DNA of 64,000 nucleotides. Source: Rhodoblastus sphagnicola. Lineage in GTDB: Bacteria; Pseudomonadota; Alphaproteobacteria; Rhizobiales; Beijerinckiaceae. Positions 7,738-16,513 of the stretch are shown here, piece after piece. The translations under genes were made by a program, and so were the position numbers. The notes below the pieces were generated by a model. It ran no database searches. It was not told the DNA's origin and was given only the letters and a program-made list of their open reading frames with translations. The stretch covers positions 17,060-81,059 of the forward strand of contig NZ_NHSJ01000140.1 in assembly GCF_002937075.1 (NCBI RefSeq). Reading direction: 5' to 3'. Within the stretch, counting starts at the first letter, position 1; each line of letters starts with the position of its first letter.

Positions 7738-8757
7738 ATGTCGCTGCTCACTTTCGACGCCCCGCGAGCCGACAAGGCCGATGTTCGATATCGCCTGCCA
7801 TCGCGGGCGACGCTTGCGCGCGTCGCCCTGGCTGTCGCCGCCGGCGGCGCCTGGCTGGCTTTCGCCGGCCTCACCGCCTATTGGCCGGATCAGGGCGACT
7901 GGGGACACGGATCGGAATTGGCCGCCGCCGCCGGCATTCTCGGCGGGGCGCTGGCGCTGGCCGGCGTTCTCGGCGGTCTGTGGCCGCGCGGCGCGGCGCG
8001 CCTGCGCCGCTCGACGCCCTGGCTGCTGGCGCTCGGCCTGTTCTTCACCCTTTGGCAGGCGGCGACCGCCAAATTCGCCTGGCTGCCGCAGCCGTTCTTC
8101 CCGCCGCCGCACGCCCTGCTGGAAGTGTTCGTCGACGATTGGGCCAAGCTCTGGACCAGCGTCGTCGCCTCGACCCAGCTTGAACTGCTCGGCTTCGCCG
8201 CCGGCGCGGGCGCGGGATTCATCATCGGCGTCCTGCTCGGCTGTTTCAGCGCCTTCGGCTATTGGGTGCATCCGGTGATGCGGCTGATCGGGCCGCTGCC
8301 GTCGATCGCGTGGCTGCCGATCGCCTTTTTCGCCTTTCCGTCGAGCTGGTCCGCCTCGATCTTCCTGATCGGCCTGACGACGGCCTTTCCCGTCGCGGTT
8401 CTGACGTGGTCGGGCGTCGCCAGCGTGAATTCCGCCTATTACGACGTCGCCCGCACGCTTGGCGCCAGCCGCGCCTTCCTGGTGTTCAAGGTCGCCATTC
8501 CCGCCGCGCTGCCGCATGTGTTCGTGGGCCTGTTCATGGGTCTCGGCGCGTCCTTCGCGGTGCTGGTCGTCGCCGAAATGATGGGGGTCAAGGCTGGTCT
8601 GGGCTTCTACCTGCAATGGTCGCAGGGCTGGGCGGCCTACGCCAACATGTATGCGGCGCTGCTGGTGATGTCGCTGATGTGCTCCGGGCTGGTGACGCTG
8701 CTGTTTCGCGTCCGCGACCGCCTGCTCTCATACCAGAAGGCCGACGTGCAATGGTGA
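7738..8757 (+). CDS. ABC transporter permease, SsuC/TauC-like
   Basis: This 339-residue inner-membrane permease has the BPD_transp_1 EAA loop (A-R-T-L-G-A-S-R-A-F, about residues 239-248), through which it contacts the ATPase. At least six hydrophobic segments are visible, with extra N-terminal helices before residue 110, making it longer than the usual SsuC of about 260 residues. A strong GAGGAGGGG ribosome-binding site lies 10 bp after the binding-protein gene, and its end overlaps the ATPase start by 7 bp. Confidence 0.85.
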   Translation: MSLLTFDAPRADKADVRYRLPSRATLARVALAVAAGGAWLAFAGLTAYWPDQGDWGHGSELAAAAGILGGALALAGVLGGLWPRGAARLRRSTPWLLALGLFFTLWQAATAKFAWLPQPFFPPPHALLEVFVDDWAKLWTSVVASTQLELLGFAAGAGAGFIIGVLLGCFSAFGYWVHPVMRLIGPLPSIAWLPIAFFAFPSSWSASIFLIGLTTAFPVAVLTWSGVASVNSAYYDVARTLGASRAFLVFKVAIPAALPHVFVGLFMGLGASFAVLVVAEMMGVKAGLGFYLQWSQGWAAYANMYAALLVMSLMCSGLVTLLFRVRDRLLSYQKADVQW

Positions 8758-9554
8758 GTCTCGCGCAAACTTCCGCGCGGGAGCGCGCCGCTTTTGAGCC
8801 GGGCGTGGAAATCGCCGTCGAGGAGGTCAGCCATAGCTTCGATCTCGAAGGCGCGCCTTTGCCCGTGCTCGACGGCGTCAGTTTCGCCGCCGCGCGCGGC
8901 GAGTTCGTCGCGCTGCTCGGCCCCTCCGGCTGCGGAAAATCCACGCTGCTGCGCCTCGTCGCGGGCCTGGAGCCGCCGACCAGCGGGGTGATCACCGAAA
9001 ACGGGCGGCGCATTTCGGGGCCGGACCCCTCGCGCGTCGTTGTGTTCCAGGACCCGACCCTGTTTCCCTGGCGCAATGTGCGCGACAATGTCGCGCTCGG
9101 CCTGGAGGCGCAGGGCCTGCTGAAGACCAGGCGATCGCGCATCGACGAGACGCTGCGGCTGGTCGGCCTTGAGAATTTCACCAAGGCCTATCCGCACCAG
9201 CTCTCCGGCGGCATGGCGCAGCGCGTCGCGCTGGCCCGCGCGCTCGTCAACGATCCCGACCTGCTGATCCTCGACGAACCGCTCGGCAAGCTCGACTCGC
9301 TGACGCGTCTGTCGATGCAGGGCGAGATCGTCAACCTCTGGCGGCGCGCCGGCTTTACCGCGCTGCTGGTCACCCACGACGTCGAGGAAGCCCTGTTGAT
9401 GGCCACAAGGGTGATCGTGTTCAGCGAGCGCCCGGCCTCGATCAAGGCCGACATCGCCATCGACAAGCCTTACCCGCGCCACCGCGACGATCCCGACCTC
9501 ATCGCGCGCCGCCGCGAAATCCTCGGCCTGCTCGGCCTTCACGACTCCTGGTGA
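8751..9554 (+). CDS. ABC transporter ATPase, SsuB/TauB-like
   Basis: This 267-residue nucleotide-binding subunit has Walker A G-P-S-G-C-G-K-S-T, signature L-S-G-G-M-A-Q-R, Walker B L-L-I-L-D-E-P and the switch histidine in V-T-H-D. It powers the permease just upstream. The ATG (8751) overlaps the permease end; a GTG three bases later is an alternative. It is clearly related to the second transporter ATPase in this window (45216-46049), which shares the same signature. Confidence 0.88.
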   Translation: MVSLAQTSARERAAFEPGVEIAVEEVSHSFDLEGAPLPVLDGVSFAAARGEFVALLGPSGCGKSTLLRLVAGLEPPTSGVITENGRRISGPDPSRVVVFQDPTLFPWRNVRDNVALGLEAQGLLKTRRSRIDETLRLVGLENFTKAYPHQLSGGMAQRVALARALVNDPDLLILDEPLGKLDSLTRLSMQGEIVNLWRRAGFTALLVTHDVEEALLMATRVIVFSERPASIKADIAIDKPYPRHRDDPDLIARRREILGLLGLHDSW

Positions 9555-9561
9555 TTTCCAC

Positions 9562-10554
9562 ATGCCCAACAAACTGATCTCCCTGGCCGAAGCGGTCCGC
9601 CGTTTCAGCTGGGACGGCATGCAATACGCCAGCGGCGCGGCCTTGCCGATCGGCTCGGACGCCATCGTGTTCGGCCGCGAACTGTTGCGCCAGAAGCGCA
9701 AGGACCTGCACGCCATCTTCCATTGCAGCGGCCAGCAGCTCAACCTGCTGGCGGCGGCCGGCGCGGCGACCAAGGCGGAATGCGGCTTCGCCGCGCTGGA
9801 AGTGGTCGGCTTCGCCAATGGCCTGCGCCGCGCCGTCGAAAGCGGCCGGCTGGCGCTGGAGGATTATTCCAACCTCGCCATGACCCTGCGCCTGCTCGGC
9901 GGCGCGCTGAACTGGCCCTTCGTGCCGGCGACGGTGAACATCGGCTCCGACCTGCAATATCGCAGCGCCTTTTCGCCCGACGAGTTTCCGGCGCGGTCGA
10001 AAATCCCCAGCGTGACCGATCCGTTCAGCGGCCGGGAAATCGGCGCGTTCAGCCCGCTCAGGCCGGATGTCGCCGCCATCCACGTGACGCTGGCCGACCC
10101 CAACGGCAATTCCATCCTGCTCGGCACGGAATGGAGCCGGTTCGAACTGTCGCGGGCGGCGAAAAAGGTGGTGGTGATCGCCGACGCGCTGGTCGATCCC
10201 GCCTGCATCCGCCAATATCCCAATCTCGTCCGCATCCCCGACATTTTGGTGGAGGCGGTGGTGTACTGGCCCTTCGCCGCCTGGCCGCATTCCTCGCCGG
10301 GCATGTACGACATGGACGAAGAGCACACGTTCTTCATGAACAAGGCGCTGGCGAGCGAACAGGGAACGGCGGACTACATCCGCGATTTCGTCGAGAGCTA
10401 TTCCGACCTCGACTCCTATCTCGATCTGATCGGCCGGGAGAAAATCAAGACGCTTTCGGCCAGCGGGTCCAGCTTCCTGCTCGATCCCTATCGCCGCTGG
10501 ATTTTTGCGCCCGAGGACGTTGCAAGTCTGACCGCGCAGGGGCTTTCAACATGA
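9562..10554 (+). CDS. CoA-transferase family subunit A (glutaconate CoA-transferase alpha-like)
   Basis: This 330-residue class I CoA-transferase alpha-type subunit resembles GctA, with a C-S-G-Q-Q-L-N-L glycine-containing loop near residue 55 and a V-V-I-A-D-A-L-V strand near residue 205. Class I enzymes move CoA between carboxylic acids; the catalytic glutamate lies in the beta subunit, encoded next with an ATGA overlap. It follows the transporter ATPase by 7 bp. The likely role is to activate the imported carboxylate as its CoA thioester. The substrate is unknown. Confidence 0.75.
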   Translation: MPNKLISLAEAVRRFSWDGMQYASGAALPIGSDAIVFGRELLRQKRKDLHAIFHCSGQQLNLLAAAGAATKAECGFAALEVVGFANGLRRAVESGRLALEDYSNLAMTLRLLGGALNWPFVPATVNIGSDLQYRSAFSPDEFPARSKIPSVTDPFSGREIGAFSPLRPDVAAIHVTLADPNGNSILLGTEWSRFELSRAAKKVVVIADALVDPACIRQYPNLVRIPDILVEAVVYWPFAAWPHSSPGMYDMDEEHTFFMNKALASEQGTADYIRDFVESYSDLDSYLDLIGREKIKTLSASGSSFLLDPYRRWIFAPEDVASLTAQGLST

Positions 10555-11345
10555 GCGCGGTCCTCGACTACACCCGCCAGGAAATGATGGCCATCGCAAC
10601 GGGGCGCGAAATCCGCGACGGCGAACTGGCGATTTTCGGCGTCGGCCTGTCCATGCTCGCCGGCTTTTTCGCCCAGGCCGACCACGCGCCCAACCTGCGC
10701 ACCATGACCGAAGGCGGGGTTTTCGGCGCGACGCCGGTCGGCGGCCTGCCCTGGGGCATTGAGTGCAACCGCCTCGCCGTCAACGCGACCAGCTTTACCT
10801 CGGCGCTGGACGCGCTCGGCTTTCTGGTGGCCTCCGGCCGCTGCGATGTCGGCGTGATCGGCGCGGCGCAAGTGGACAAGTTCGGCAATGTCAACACCAC
10901 CGGCGTCTGGGACGGCGACATCGGCCCGCATTACCGTCCGCCGAAGACGCGGCTGCCCGGCGCCGGCGGCGCCAATGACATCGCCTGCGGCGCCAAGCGT
11001 TTCCTCATCATGGTGACGCACGAGCCCAAGCGTTTTGCGGAGAAGGTGACCTACATCAGCTCGCCCGGCTATCTCGACGGCGGCGATGCGCGCGCGTCTT
11101 ACGGTTTTGTCGGCGGCGGCCCCTCGGCCATCATCACCACGCTCGGCATTTTGCGCCCGGAGCCCGGCGCGAATGAATTCGTGCTCGATGGCTGGTTTCC
11201 GTTCTCAAGCGTCGAGGAGATCAAGGCCAACACCGGCTGGGATTTGCGCGTCGCCCCCAACGCGCGCGAAATTCCCGCGCCGAGCGCGACCGAACTGGCC
11301 AATTTGCGCAAAGTCGATGAGACCGGCGCCTTGCGCAAGAAGTGA
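10551..11345 (+). CDS. CoA-transferase family subunit B (glutaconate CoA-transferase beta-like)
   Basis: This 264-residue partner of the preceding subunit has Glu54 in M-T-E-G-G at the same position as the catalytic Glu54 of the Acidaminococcus glutaconate CoA-transferase beta subunit, which forms the glutamyl-CoA intermediate. G-A-A-Q-V-D-K-F-G-N-V-N (about residues 100-111) is a strong family motif. Start ATG 10551 overlaps the stop of subunit A (ATGA). The pair is therefore probably an active two-subunit transferase acting on the cargo of the upstream ABC importer. Confidence 0.78.
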   Translation: MSAVLDYTRQEMMAIATGREIRDGELAIFGVGLSMLAGFFAQADHAPNLRTMTEGGVFGATPVGGLPWGIECNRLAVNATSFTSALDALGFLVASGRCDVGVIGAAQVDKFGNVNTTGVWDGDIGPHYRPPKTRLPGAGGANDIACGAKRFLIMVTHEPKRFAEKVTYISSPGYLDGGDARASYGFVGGGPSAIITTLGILRPEPGANEFVLDGWFPFSSVEEIKANTGWDLRVAPNAREIPAPSATELANLRKVDETGALRKK

Positions 11346-11381
11346 CCGTTTCAGACATTCACCCATGATGGAGATGCAGCC

Positions 11382-12167
11382 ATGACAGAGGCTCCCTTGC
11401 TGTTGCGCGCGGACGACCAGGGCGTCGTCACGCTGACCTTGAACCGGCCGCAATCGCGCAACGGCCTTTCGCTCGGCCTGTTGCAGGTTTTGCGCGAGGC
11501 GCTGGCCGAGATCGACGCCGATCCCGATGCGCGCGTCGTCGTCATCGCCGGCGCCGGCCCGGCCTTTTGCGCCGGCCACGACCTCAAGGAATTGCGCGCG
11601 AAAAATTACGACCCCTCTTATGTGGACGAACTTTTCGCCGTGTGCGCCGAGGTGATGCAGGCCATCGTCAATCTGTCCAAGCCGGTGATCGCCCGCGTGC
11701 ATGGCGTCGCCACGGCGGCGGGCGCGCAACTGGTCGCCAGCGCGGATCTGGCCTTCGCGAGCGAGGACGCGCGCTTCGCCACGCCGGGCGTCAACATCGG
11801 CCTGTTCTGCTCGACGCCGATGGTGGCGCTGTCGCGCAATGTCGGCAAGAAGCACGCCATGCAGATGCTGCTCTCCGGCGATCTGATCGATGCGCCGACG
11901 GCCAAGAACTTCGGCCTCGTCAACGAGATCGTCCCGCCGTCGGAGCTTGAGGCGACCACGCTCGCCTTCGCGCGGAAAATCGCTGCGAAATCGCCGCTGA
12001 CCCTCGCCATCGGCAAGAAGGCTTTTTACCGTCAGGCGGAATTGCCGCTCGCCGACGCCTATGCCTTCACCCGCGAGGTGATGGCCGAAAATCTGAAGGC
12101 GCGGGACGCGCGCGAGGGCATCGGCGCCTTCCTCGACAAGCGCCAGCCGGTCTGGACCGGGACCTGA
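11382..12167 (+). CDS. Crotonase-superfamily protein, ECHDC3-like, both hydratase glutamates replaced
   Basis: This 261-residue crotonase-fold protein has the oxyanion-hole elements A-G-H-D-L near residue 64 and the A-A-G segment near 112. The two glutamates that catalyse hydration in classical enoyl-CoA hydratase (in G-G-G-x-E-L and in F-x-x-P-E) are replaced by Gln116 (A-A-G-A-Q-L) and Gly136 (A-T-P-G). That pattern matches the ECHDC3-like branch, whose reaction is not settled. It lies 36 bp after the CoA-transferase with a GGAG ribosome-binding site and probably acts on the CoA ester formed there: a thioesterase, isomerase or lyase step is as likely as hydration. Confidence 0.75.
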   Translation: MTEAPLLLRADDQGVVTLTLNRPQSRNGLSLGLLQVLREALAEIDADPDARVVVIAGAGPAFCAGHDLKELRAKNYDPSYVDELFAVCAEVMQAIVNLSKPVIARVHGVATAAGAQLVASADLAFASEDARFATPGVNIGLFCSTPMVALSRNVGKKHAMQMLLSGDLIDAPTAKNFGLVNEIVPPSELEATTLAFARKIAAKSPLTLAIGKKAFYRQAELPLADAYAFTREVMAENLKARDAREGIGAFLDKRQPVWTGT

Positions 12168-12350
12168 GCGACCTTCACCCTCGCGGCGCCGCGAAAAAAC
12201 GCGCCCGTCTTGTCACACGGTTTCCGCGAGATCGCGATCTGCGATCCGCTGAACAACGGGAGGTCCGAGCGGCGGAAGCAAGCGCCGCCGGCAATTTCTC
12301 AACTGACTCAAAGCGCGCAAGAAATCTCCTCGACTTCTAGAAAGATTGCG

Positions 12351-12370
12351 TCTATAGAATTAGTGGACTA
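12351..12370. promoter_or_regulatory. Dyad operator-like site 3 before the corrinoid operon
   Basis: TCTAT, 7 bp, GTGGA: the left half is perfect and the right half degenerate, but the full 20 bases match the site at 6542-6561 at 16 of 20 positions. It lies about 50 bp upstream of the ferredoxin start, within the only AT-rich part of the 250-bp intergenic region. Confidence 0.6.
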
Positions 12371-12420
12371 ATAGGCGGAACGGCTTGGCAAAACCTGCGA
12401 AAGGACCATCAGGCGCGAAC

Positions 12421-12708
12421 ATGATCGGCTCCCCATCGCAAACACAAACCGAACAGCCCTCCGCCGCCCAGTGCGACGCCTGTCCCGCCGATTGCCTCGA
12501 CGCCTGCTTCAATGAGGCCATCGTCGCCGCGTCCGGCGGCGGCGTCGAGATCGAGGCCGCCAACTGCGCCGGATGCGGCGCCTGCGTCCCCGCTTGCGAA
12601 TTCGGCTTCATCCGCTTGCACGACGGCGTCGCCCGCATCGTCTTCCCGGAGGGCAAGCCCAACACACCTGAATCCAGCCCGTCCCGCGCCCCACAATGGA
12701 GTGAATGA
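12421..12708 (+). CDS. Small 2x[4Fe-4S] ferredoxin-like protein
   Basis: This protein of about 95 residues contains two four-cysteine groups: C-x2-C-x3-C-x3-C (C-D-A-C-P-A-D-C...C) and C-x2-C-x2-C-x3-C (C-A-G-C-G-A-C...C). The second is classical for [4Fe-4S]; the first has a widened spacing. ATG 12421 is chosen; a TTG at 12385 in the same frame is an alternative but would leave almost no leader after the operator-like site. It is followed directly by the corrinoid protein and is the probable electron donor to the corrinoid-reactivating protein at the end of the operon. Confidence 0.7.
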   Translation: MIGSPSQTQTEQPSAAQCDACPADCLDACFNEAIVAASGGGVEIEAANCAGCGACVPACEFGFIRLHDGVARIVFPEGKPNTPESSPSRAPQWSE

Positions 12709-13371
12709 ATGTCCGCCGACCAGGAAGAATTGTTTGAACGATTGGCGACCGCCGTTTTCGAACTGGACGAGGCGCTTGCCGCCAAGCTGTCGCAGGAAGT
12801 GCTCGATCGCGGCTACGACGCCTGGAACGCGGTCGAGCACGGGCTGCTCGCGGGCGTCAACCGGGCCGGCAAGCTGTTCGACGAGGAAGAATATTTCGTG
12901 CCGGAACTGCTGATCGCCGCCGACGCCATGTATGCCGGCTTGGCGATCCTGCGCCCGCACATCAAGGGGCATGACAGCGGCTTCAACCGCAAGGTGGTGA
13001 TCGGCGTCGTCCAGGGCGACACCCACGACATCGGCAAGAATCTGGTCCGCATCATGCTTGAGGTCGCCGGGTTCGAGGTTCACGACCTCGGCCGCGACGT
13101 CCCGCCGCGCAAATTCGTCGAGGCCGCCATCGCCTTGAAGGCCGATGTCATCGCCCTCTCCACCCTGATGACCACCACCATGGAGCGCATGGGCGAAGTG
13201 GTCTCCATTCTCGAAGCCGAGCAGGTGCGCAACCGCTTCAAGGTGATCGTCGGCGGCTCCCCGCTGTCGCAGCAATTCTCAGACCGCATCGGGGCCGACG
13301 GCTATGCGCCCAAAGCCGCTCAGGCGGTGGAGTTGACCAAACGTCTCGTTGGATTGGTGAACGCGGCATGA
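12709..13371 (+). CDS. Corrinoid protein of a methyltransferase system (MtaC/MttC/MtbC-like)
   Basis: This 220-residue protein has the two-part layout of methyl-carrying corrinoid proteins: an N-terminal four-helix cap (about 1-90) and a C-terminal B12-binding Rossmann domain. The cobalt-ligating histidine motif is present as G-D-T-H106-D-I-G-K-N, with the downstream S-T-L and G-G-S loops that hold the nucleotide tail. It carries the methyl group between a substrate methyltransferase and an acceptor methyltransferase. Its ATG directly follows the ferredoxin stop, and it overlaps the first methyltransferase by 4 bp. Confidence 0.9.
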   Translation: MSADQEELFERLATAVFELDEALAAKLSQEVLDRGYDAWNAVEHGLLAGVNRAGKLFDEEEYFVPELLIAADAMYAGLAILRPHIKGHDSGFNRKVVIGVVQGDTHDIGKNLVRIMLEVAGFEVHDLGRDVPPRKFVEAAIALKADVIALSTLMTTTMERMGEVVSILEAEQVRNRFKVIVGGSPLSQQFSDRIGADGYAPKAAQAVELTKRLVGLVNAA

Positions 13372-14447
13372 CCATCGCCATTCGCACCGAACAGAGCGAG
13401 GAACTCTCCTCGCTGGAGCGGGTGGTGCTCGCGCTGCAATACAAGAAGCCGGATCGTGTGCCGGCCGCCCCGCTGGTCTGCGGCGCCTCCTGCCGCGTGC
13501 TCGGCTATTCCTACGACCGCTGGTCGCAGGACCCCAGGATCGCCATCGCCAGCCTGGTCGCCGCGCAGGAGCTGATCGAATTCGACGGCTTCCTCACCCT
13601 GGTCGATCTGTCGGTCGAGGCGGAAGATTTCGGCCAGGAGCTGATCTTCCCCGAACGCAGCACGGCGCTGCCCAATTTCGACAATCCCTTCATCAAGACC
13701 GCCGACGATTATTCCAAGGTCAAGGCGGTCGATCCGCGCAAGTCGCGGCGCATGTCCACGGTGATCGAAATCGTGCGCGGGCTGGTCGAAGCCAAGGGCG
13801 ACACGGTGCCGACCATGGGTTTTGTTTACGGCCCGCTCGGCGTTCTCTCGCAGATTCGCGGCCATGCCGAACTGTTCAAGGACATCATCAGGCATCCCGA
13901 CCGGGTGCTGGAGGCCGTGCACACCATCAACAAGGTGCTGGTCGAATACGCCTTGGCCCAGATCGAGGCCGGGGCGCACGCCATCGTGCTCGATCCGCTT
14001 TATTCCTCGGCCAGCATTTTGAAGAAATCGACCTGGGTCAAATTCGAGGCCGAAATCTTCAAATCCGTGTCCGACGCCATTCGCGACGCCGGCGTGCCGG
14101 TGCTGGTGCACAATTGCGGCGGCGGCGTCTATTTCGACGCCGTGCTGGAGCACATCAACCCCATCGCCATTTCCCACGCCTATCCCGCCCATGGCTCGGC
14201 CAATTGGGAAGAACACGCCGCCAACTGGGCCAAAAAGGTGGTCACCATCGGAGTCGCCGATCCCGCCAAGGTCGGCCACGAATTTTCCCAGGCGCAGGTG
14301 CTGGAAGACAGCCGCCAGCAGATCGAGACGTTCAAAGTCGCCGAAGGCGGGTTCATCCTGTCCAGCGGCTGCGAGTTCCCGCCCAACGGCAATCTGCTGA
14401 GCGCCCGCACCATGGTGCAGGCCGCCCGCCTCTATGGCCGGTATTGA
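13368..14447 (+). CDS. MtaA/CmuA-family zinc methyltransferase 1 (uroporphyrinogen decarboxylase fold)
   Basis: This 359-residue protein of the URO-D-like methyltransferase family moves methyl groups to or from corrinoid proteins with a zinc-activated thiol. The zinc ligands are visible: His248 and Cys250 in V-H-N-C-G-G and Cys335 in S-S-G-C-E. It is the longest and most divergent of the three tandem family members, with a Y-G-P-L-G segment in place of the S-G-P-V-S/I-G-P-V-S of the other two. The start overlaps the corrinoid gene by ATGA. As coenzyme M is unlikely in this organism, the methyl acceptor or donor is probably another thiol or thioether. Confidence 0.8.
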   Translation: MTIAIRTEQSEELSSLERVVLALQYKKPDRVPAAPLVCGASCRVLGYSYDRWSQDPRIAIASLVAAQELIEFDGFLTLVDLSVEAEDFGQELIFPERSTALPNFDNPFIKTADDYSKVKAVDPRKSRRMSTVIEIVRGLVEAKGDTVPTMGFVYGPLGVLSQIRGHAELFKDIIRHPDRVLEAVHTINKVLVEYALAQIEAGAHAIVLDPLYSSASILKKSTWVKFEAEIFKSVSDAIRDAGVPVLVHNCGGGVYFDAVLEHINPIAISHAYPAHGSANWEEHAANWAKKVVTIGVADPAKVGHEFSQAQVLEDSRQQIETFKVAEGGFILSSGCEFPPNGNLLSARTMVQAARLYGRY

Positions 14448-14448
14448 G

Positions 14449-15495
14449 ATGGGCCTCGATCGTCGGGAACGGTTCTTGCGCGCCCTGGCGCGCCAGTCAG
14501 TGGACCGCGCGCCAGTGATCTGCACCGGCGGCAGCATGACCGCGACCCCAGAGGACGTGGTGGCGCTTTCGGGTTTTGCCCTGCCGGAAGCCCATTGCGA
14601 CGCCGCCGCCATGGCTGGACTGGCCCTGGCGGCGGCCCGCATCACCGGCTTTGAATCGGTCGGCGTTCCGCTGTGCGTCACCGTCGAGGCCGAGGCGTTC
14701 GGCGTGAAGATCGATCTGGGCGACGCCCGCACCGAAGCCCGCATCGTCCAGGAGCCCTTCGCGTCGATCGTGGACGTCACCGTGCCTTCGGTGGACGACC
14801 TGTTGCGGCGCAGTCGCGTAAAAGTGACGGTCGAGGCGGTGCGCCGACTGGCCGCGACGGCCGGCGACCTGCCGATCATCGCCAATCTGATCGGTCCGGT
14901 CAGCATCGCGGCCTCCGTGGTCGAGCCGACCGTTTTCTTGCGCGAATTGCGCACCAGGCCGAGCGAAACGGCGGTGCTGTCGGCCCATGTCACCGATTTC
15001 CTGATCGCCTGGTCGCGCCAGTTGATCGCCGCCGGCGCCGACGCCATCGCCATCCATGAAGACACCACCACGCCCGCGCTGGTGGGACCGCGCACTTTTG
15101 AGACGGCGGTGTTTCCGCATCTGCAACGGCTGGTCGCGGCCATCCACGAAGCCGGCGGGCGAGTCCTGCTGCACATGTGCAACGCGCTGGGCAAGTCGGC
15201 CGAAACCGTGGCGCGTCTGGGCGTCGACGCCTATATCCCCGACGCCTCGCTCACCGCCGCCGAACTGCGCGAAAGCCTGCCGGATGTCGCCCTGGTCGGC
15301 AACATCAGCACCTTCCTGCTGCACCAGGGCCAGCCGGGGCCGATCGCCAAACTGGCGGCGCGGCTGTCCGGTCCCGGCGGCTTCGACGCGCTGTCGCCGA
15401 CCTGCGGCATGTCCAGCATCACGCCGCTCCAAAACATTCGCGCCATGACCGGCGCAACAACCCAATCGCCCGAACAGGAGGTCGCAAATGTCTGA
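14449..15495 (+). CDS. MtaA/CmuA-family zinc methyltransferase 2
   Basis: This 348-residue homologue of the next gene opens with R-x-R-F-L-R-A-L-A-x-Q and D-R-A-P-V-I-C-T-G-G, shared with it. Zinc ligands are His242 and Cys244 (L-H-M-C-N) and Cys319 (S-P-T-C-G-M); note N after C where family members usually have G. I use ATG 14449, one base after the previous stop; ATG 14434 would overlap it by 14 bp. It overlaps the next gene by 8 bp. One of the three tandem enzymes may take the methyl group from the substrate and another may deliver it to the acceptor. Confidence 0.8.
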   Translation: MGLDRRERFLRALARQSVDRAPVICTGGSMTATPEDVVALSGFALPEAHCDAAAMAGLALAAARITGFESVGVPLCVTVEAEAFGVKIDLGDARTEARIVQEPFASIVDVTVPSVDDLLRRSRVKVTVEAVRRLAATAGDLPIIANLIGPVSIAASVVEPTVFLRELRTRPSETAVLSAHVTDFLIAWSRQLIAAGADAIAIHEDTTTPALVGPRTFETAVFPHLQRLVAAIHEAGGRVLLHMCNALGKSAETVARLGVDAYIPDASLTAAELRESLPDVALVGNISTFLLHQGQPGPIAKLAARLSGPGGFDALSPTCGMSSITPLQNIRAMTGATTQSPEQEVANV

Positions 15496-16513
15496 CATCG
15501 CTCCAAGCGAACGTCTGAGTCGCGTTCTCGCCAACCAGCCGGTGGACCGCGCCCCGGTGATCTGCACCGGCGGGATGATGAACGCCGCCGTGACCCAGGT
15601 CATGGACGAAAACGGCCCGACCCTGCCGGCGGCGCATTTCGACGCCGAGGGCATGGCCGAACTGGCCCAGCGCGTCCACGCCGCCACCGGCTTCGAAAAT
15701 CTCGGCGTGCCGTTCTGCATGACCGTCGAGCCGGAAATTCTCGGCAGCCGCATCGATCCGGGCACGCTGTCCTGCGAACCCAAAATCGCCGAAGAGGCGT
15801 TCGCCTCCTGCGGCGCGGTCGAAATCCGCGATGTGAAGAAAATCATCCGCGAGGGCCGCATCGCCACCGTCGTCCAGGCCGCCCACCACCTGAAAAAGCG
15901 CAACCCCGACACCCCCGTGATCGCCAGCCTGTCCGGCCCGGTCAGCACCGCCGCATCGGTGGTGACGCCGCTGACCTTTCTCAAGGAATTGCGCACCCGC
16001 CCGCAAGACGCCCATCGCGTGCTCGACTATGTGACGCGGCTGCTGGTGGAATATGCCCGCGAAGTCATCGACAACGGCGCCGATGTCATCGCCATCGGCG
16101 ACCCCACCGCCACCGGCGAGATTTTGGGACCGCGCATCTTTGAAGATTTCGCCGTGCGCTACATCAATCAGGTGTGCGACGCGGTCCACGCCAACGGCAA
16201 GCAGGTGATCGTCCATATTTGCGGCGACATGTCCAAGAGCCGCAACCAGCTCGCCGCGATCCACGCCGACGCCATCAGCGTCGACGCTTTGGTCAATCTC
16301 AAGCAGTTGAAGGCGGACTTCCCCCAGATCAACACAATGGGCAACGTCAGCACCTCCCTGCTCGAATTCGGCGATGCGGAAAAAGTGTCGCGCAACACCG
16401 CCCGTCTCGTGCGCGACGGCATCGACATCATCTCGCCGGCCTGCGGCCTGAGCACCTCGACCGGCCTGCACAACATCCGCGCCCTCACCGAGACCGTGAA
16501 GGGAAACGCGTGA
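15488..16513 (+). CDS. MtaA/CmuA-family zinc methyltransferase 3
   Basis: This 341-residue close paralogue of methyltransferase 2 shares C-T-G-G-M/S-M near residue 26, the S-G-P-V-S-T-A-A-S-V-V segment near 150 and the C-terminal S-P-A-C-G motif. Zinc ligands are His243, Cys245 (V-H-I-C-G) and Cys319. The pair probably arose by local duplication and may form a heterodimer or serve different methyl donors. It is translationally coupled to the corrinoid-reactivating protein by a 1-bp overlap (TGATG). Confidence 0.8.
   Translation: MSDIAPSERLSRVLANQPVDRAPVICTGGMMNAAVTQVMDENGPTLPAAHFDAEGMAELAQRVHAATGFENLGVPFCMTVEPEILGSRIDPGTLSCEPKIAEEAFASCGAVEIRDVKKIIREGRIATVVQAAHHLKKRNPDTPVIASLSGPVSTAASVVTPLTFLKELRTRPQDAHRVLDYVTRLLVEYAREVIDNGADVIAIGDPTATGEILGPRIFEDFAVRYINQVCDAVHANGKQVIVHICGDMSKSRNQLAAIHADAISVDALVNLKQLKADFPQINTMGNVSTSLLEFGDAEKVSRNTARLVRDGIDIISPACGLSTSTGLHNIRALTETVKGNA

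Noticed and set aside
12168..12420. Cobalamin riboswitch before the corrinoid operon
   Set aside because: I looked for the conserved B12-box and long paired leader; none is recognisable, and the only structured element is the short AT-rich dyad region.
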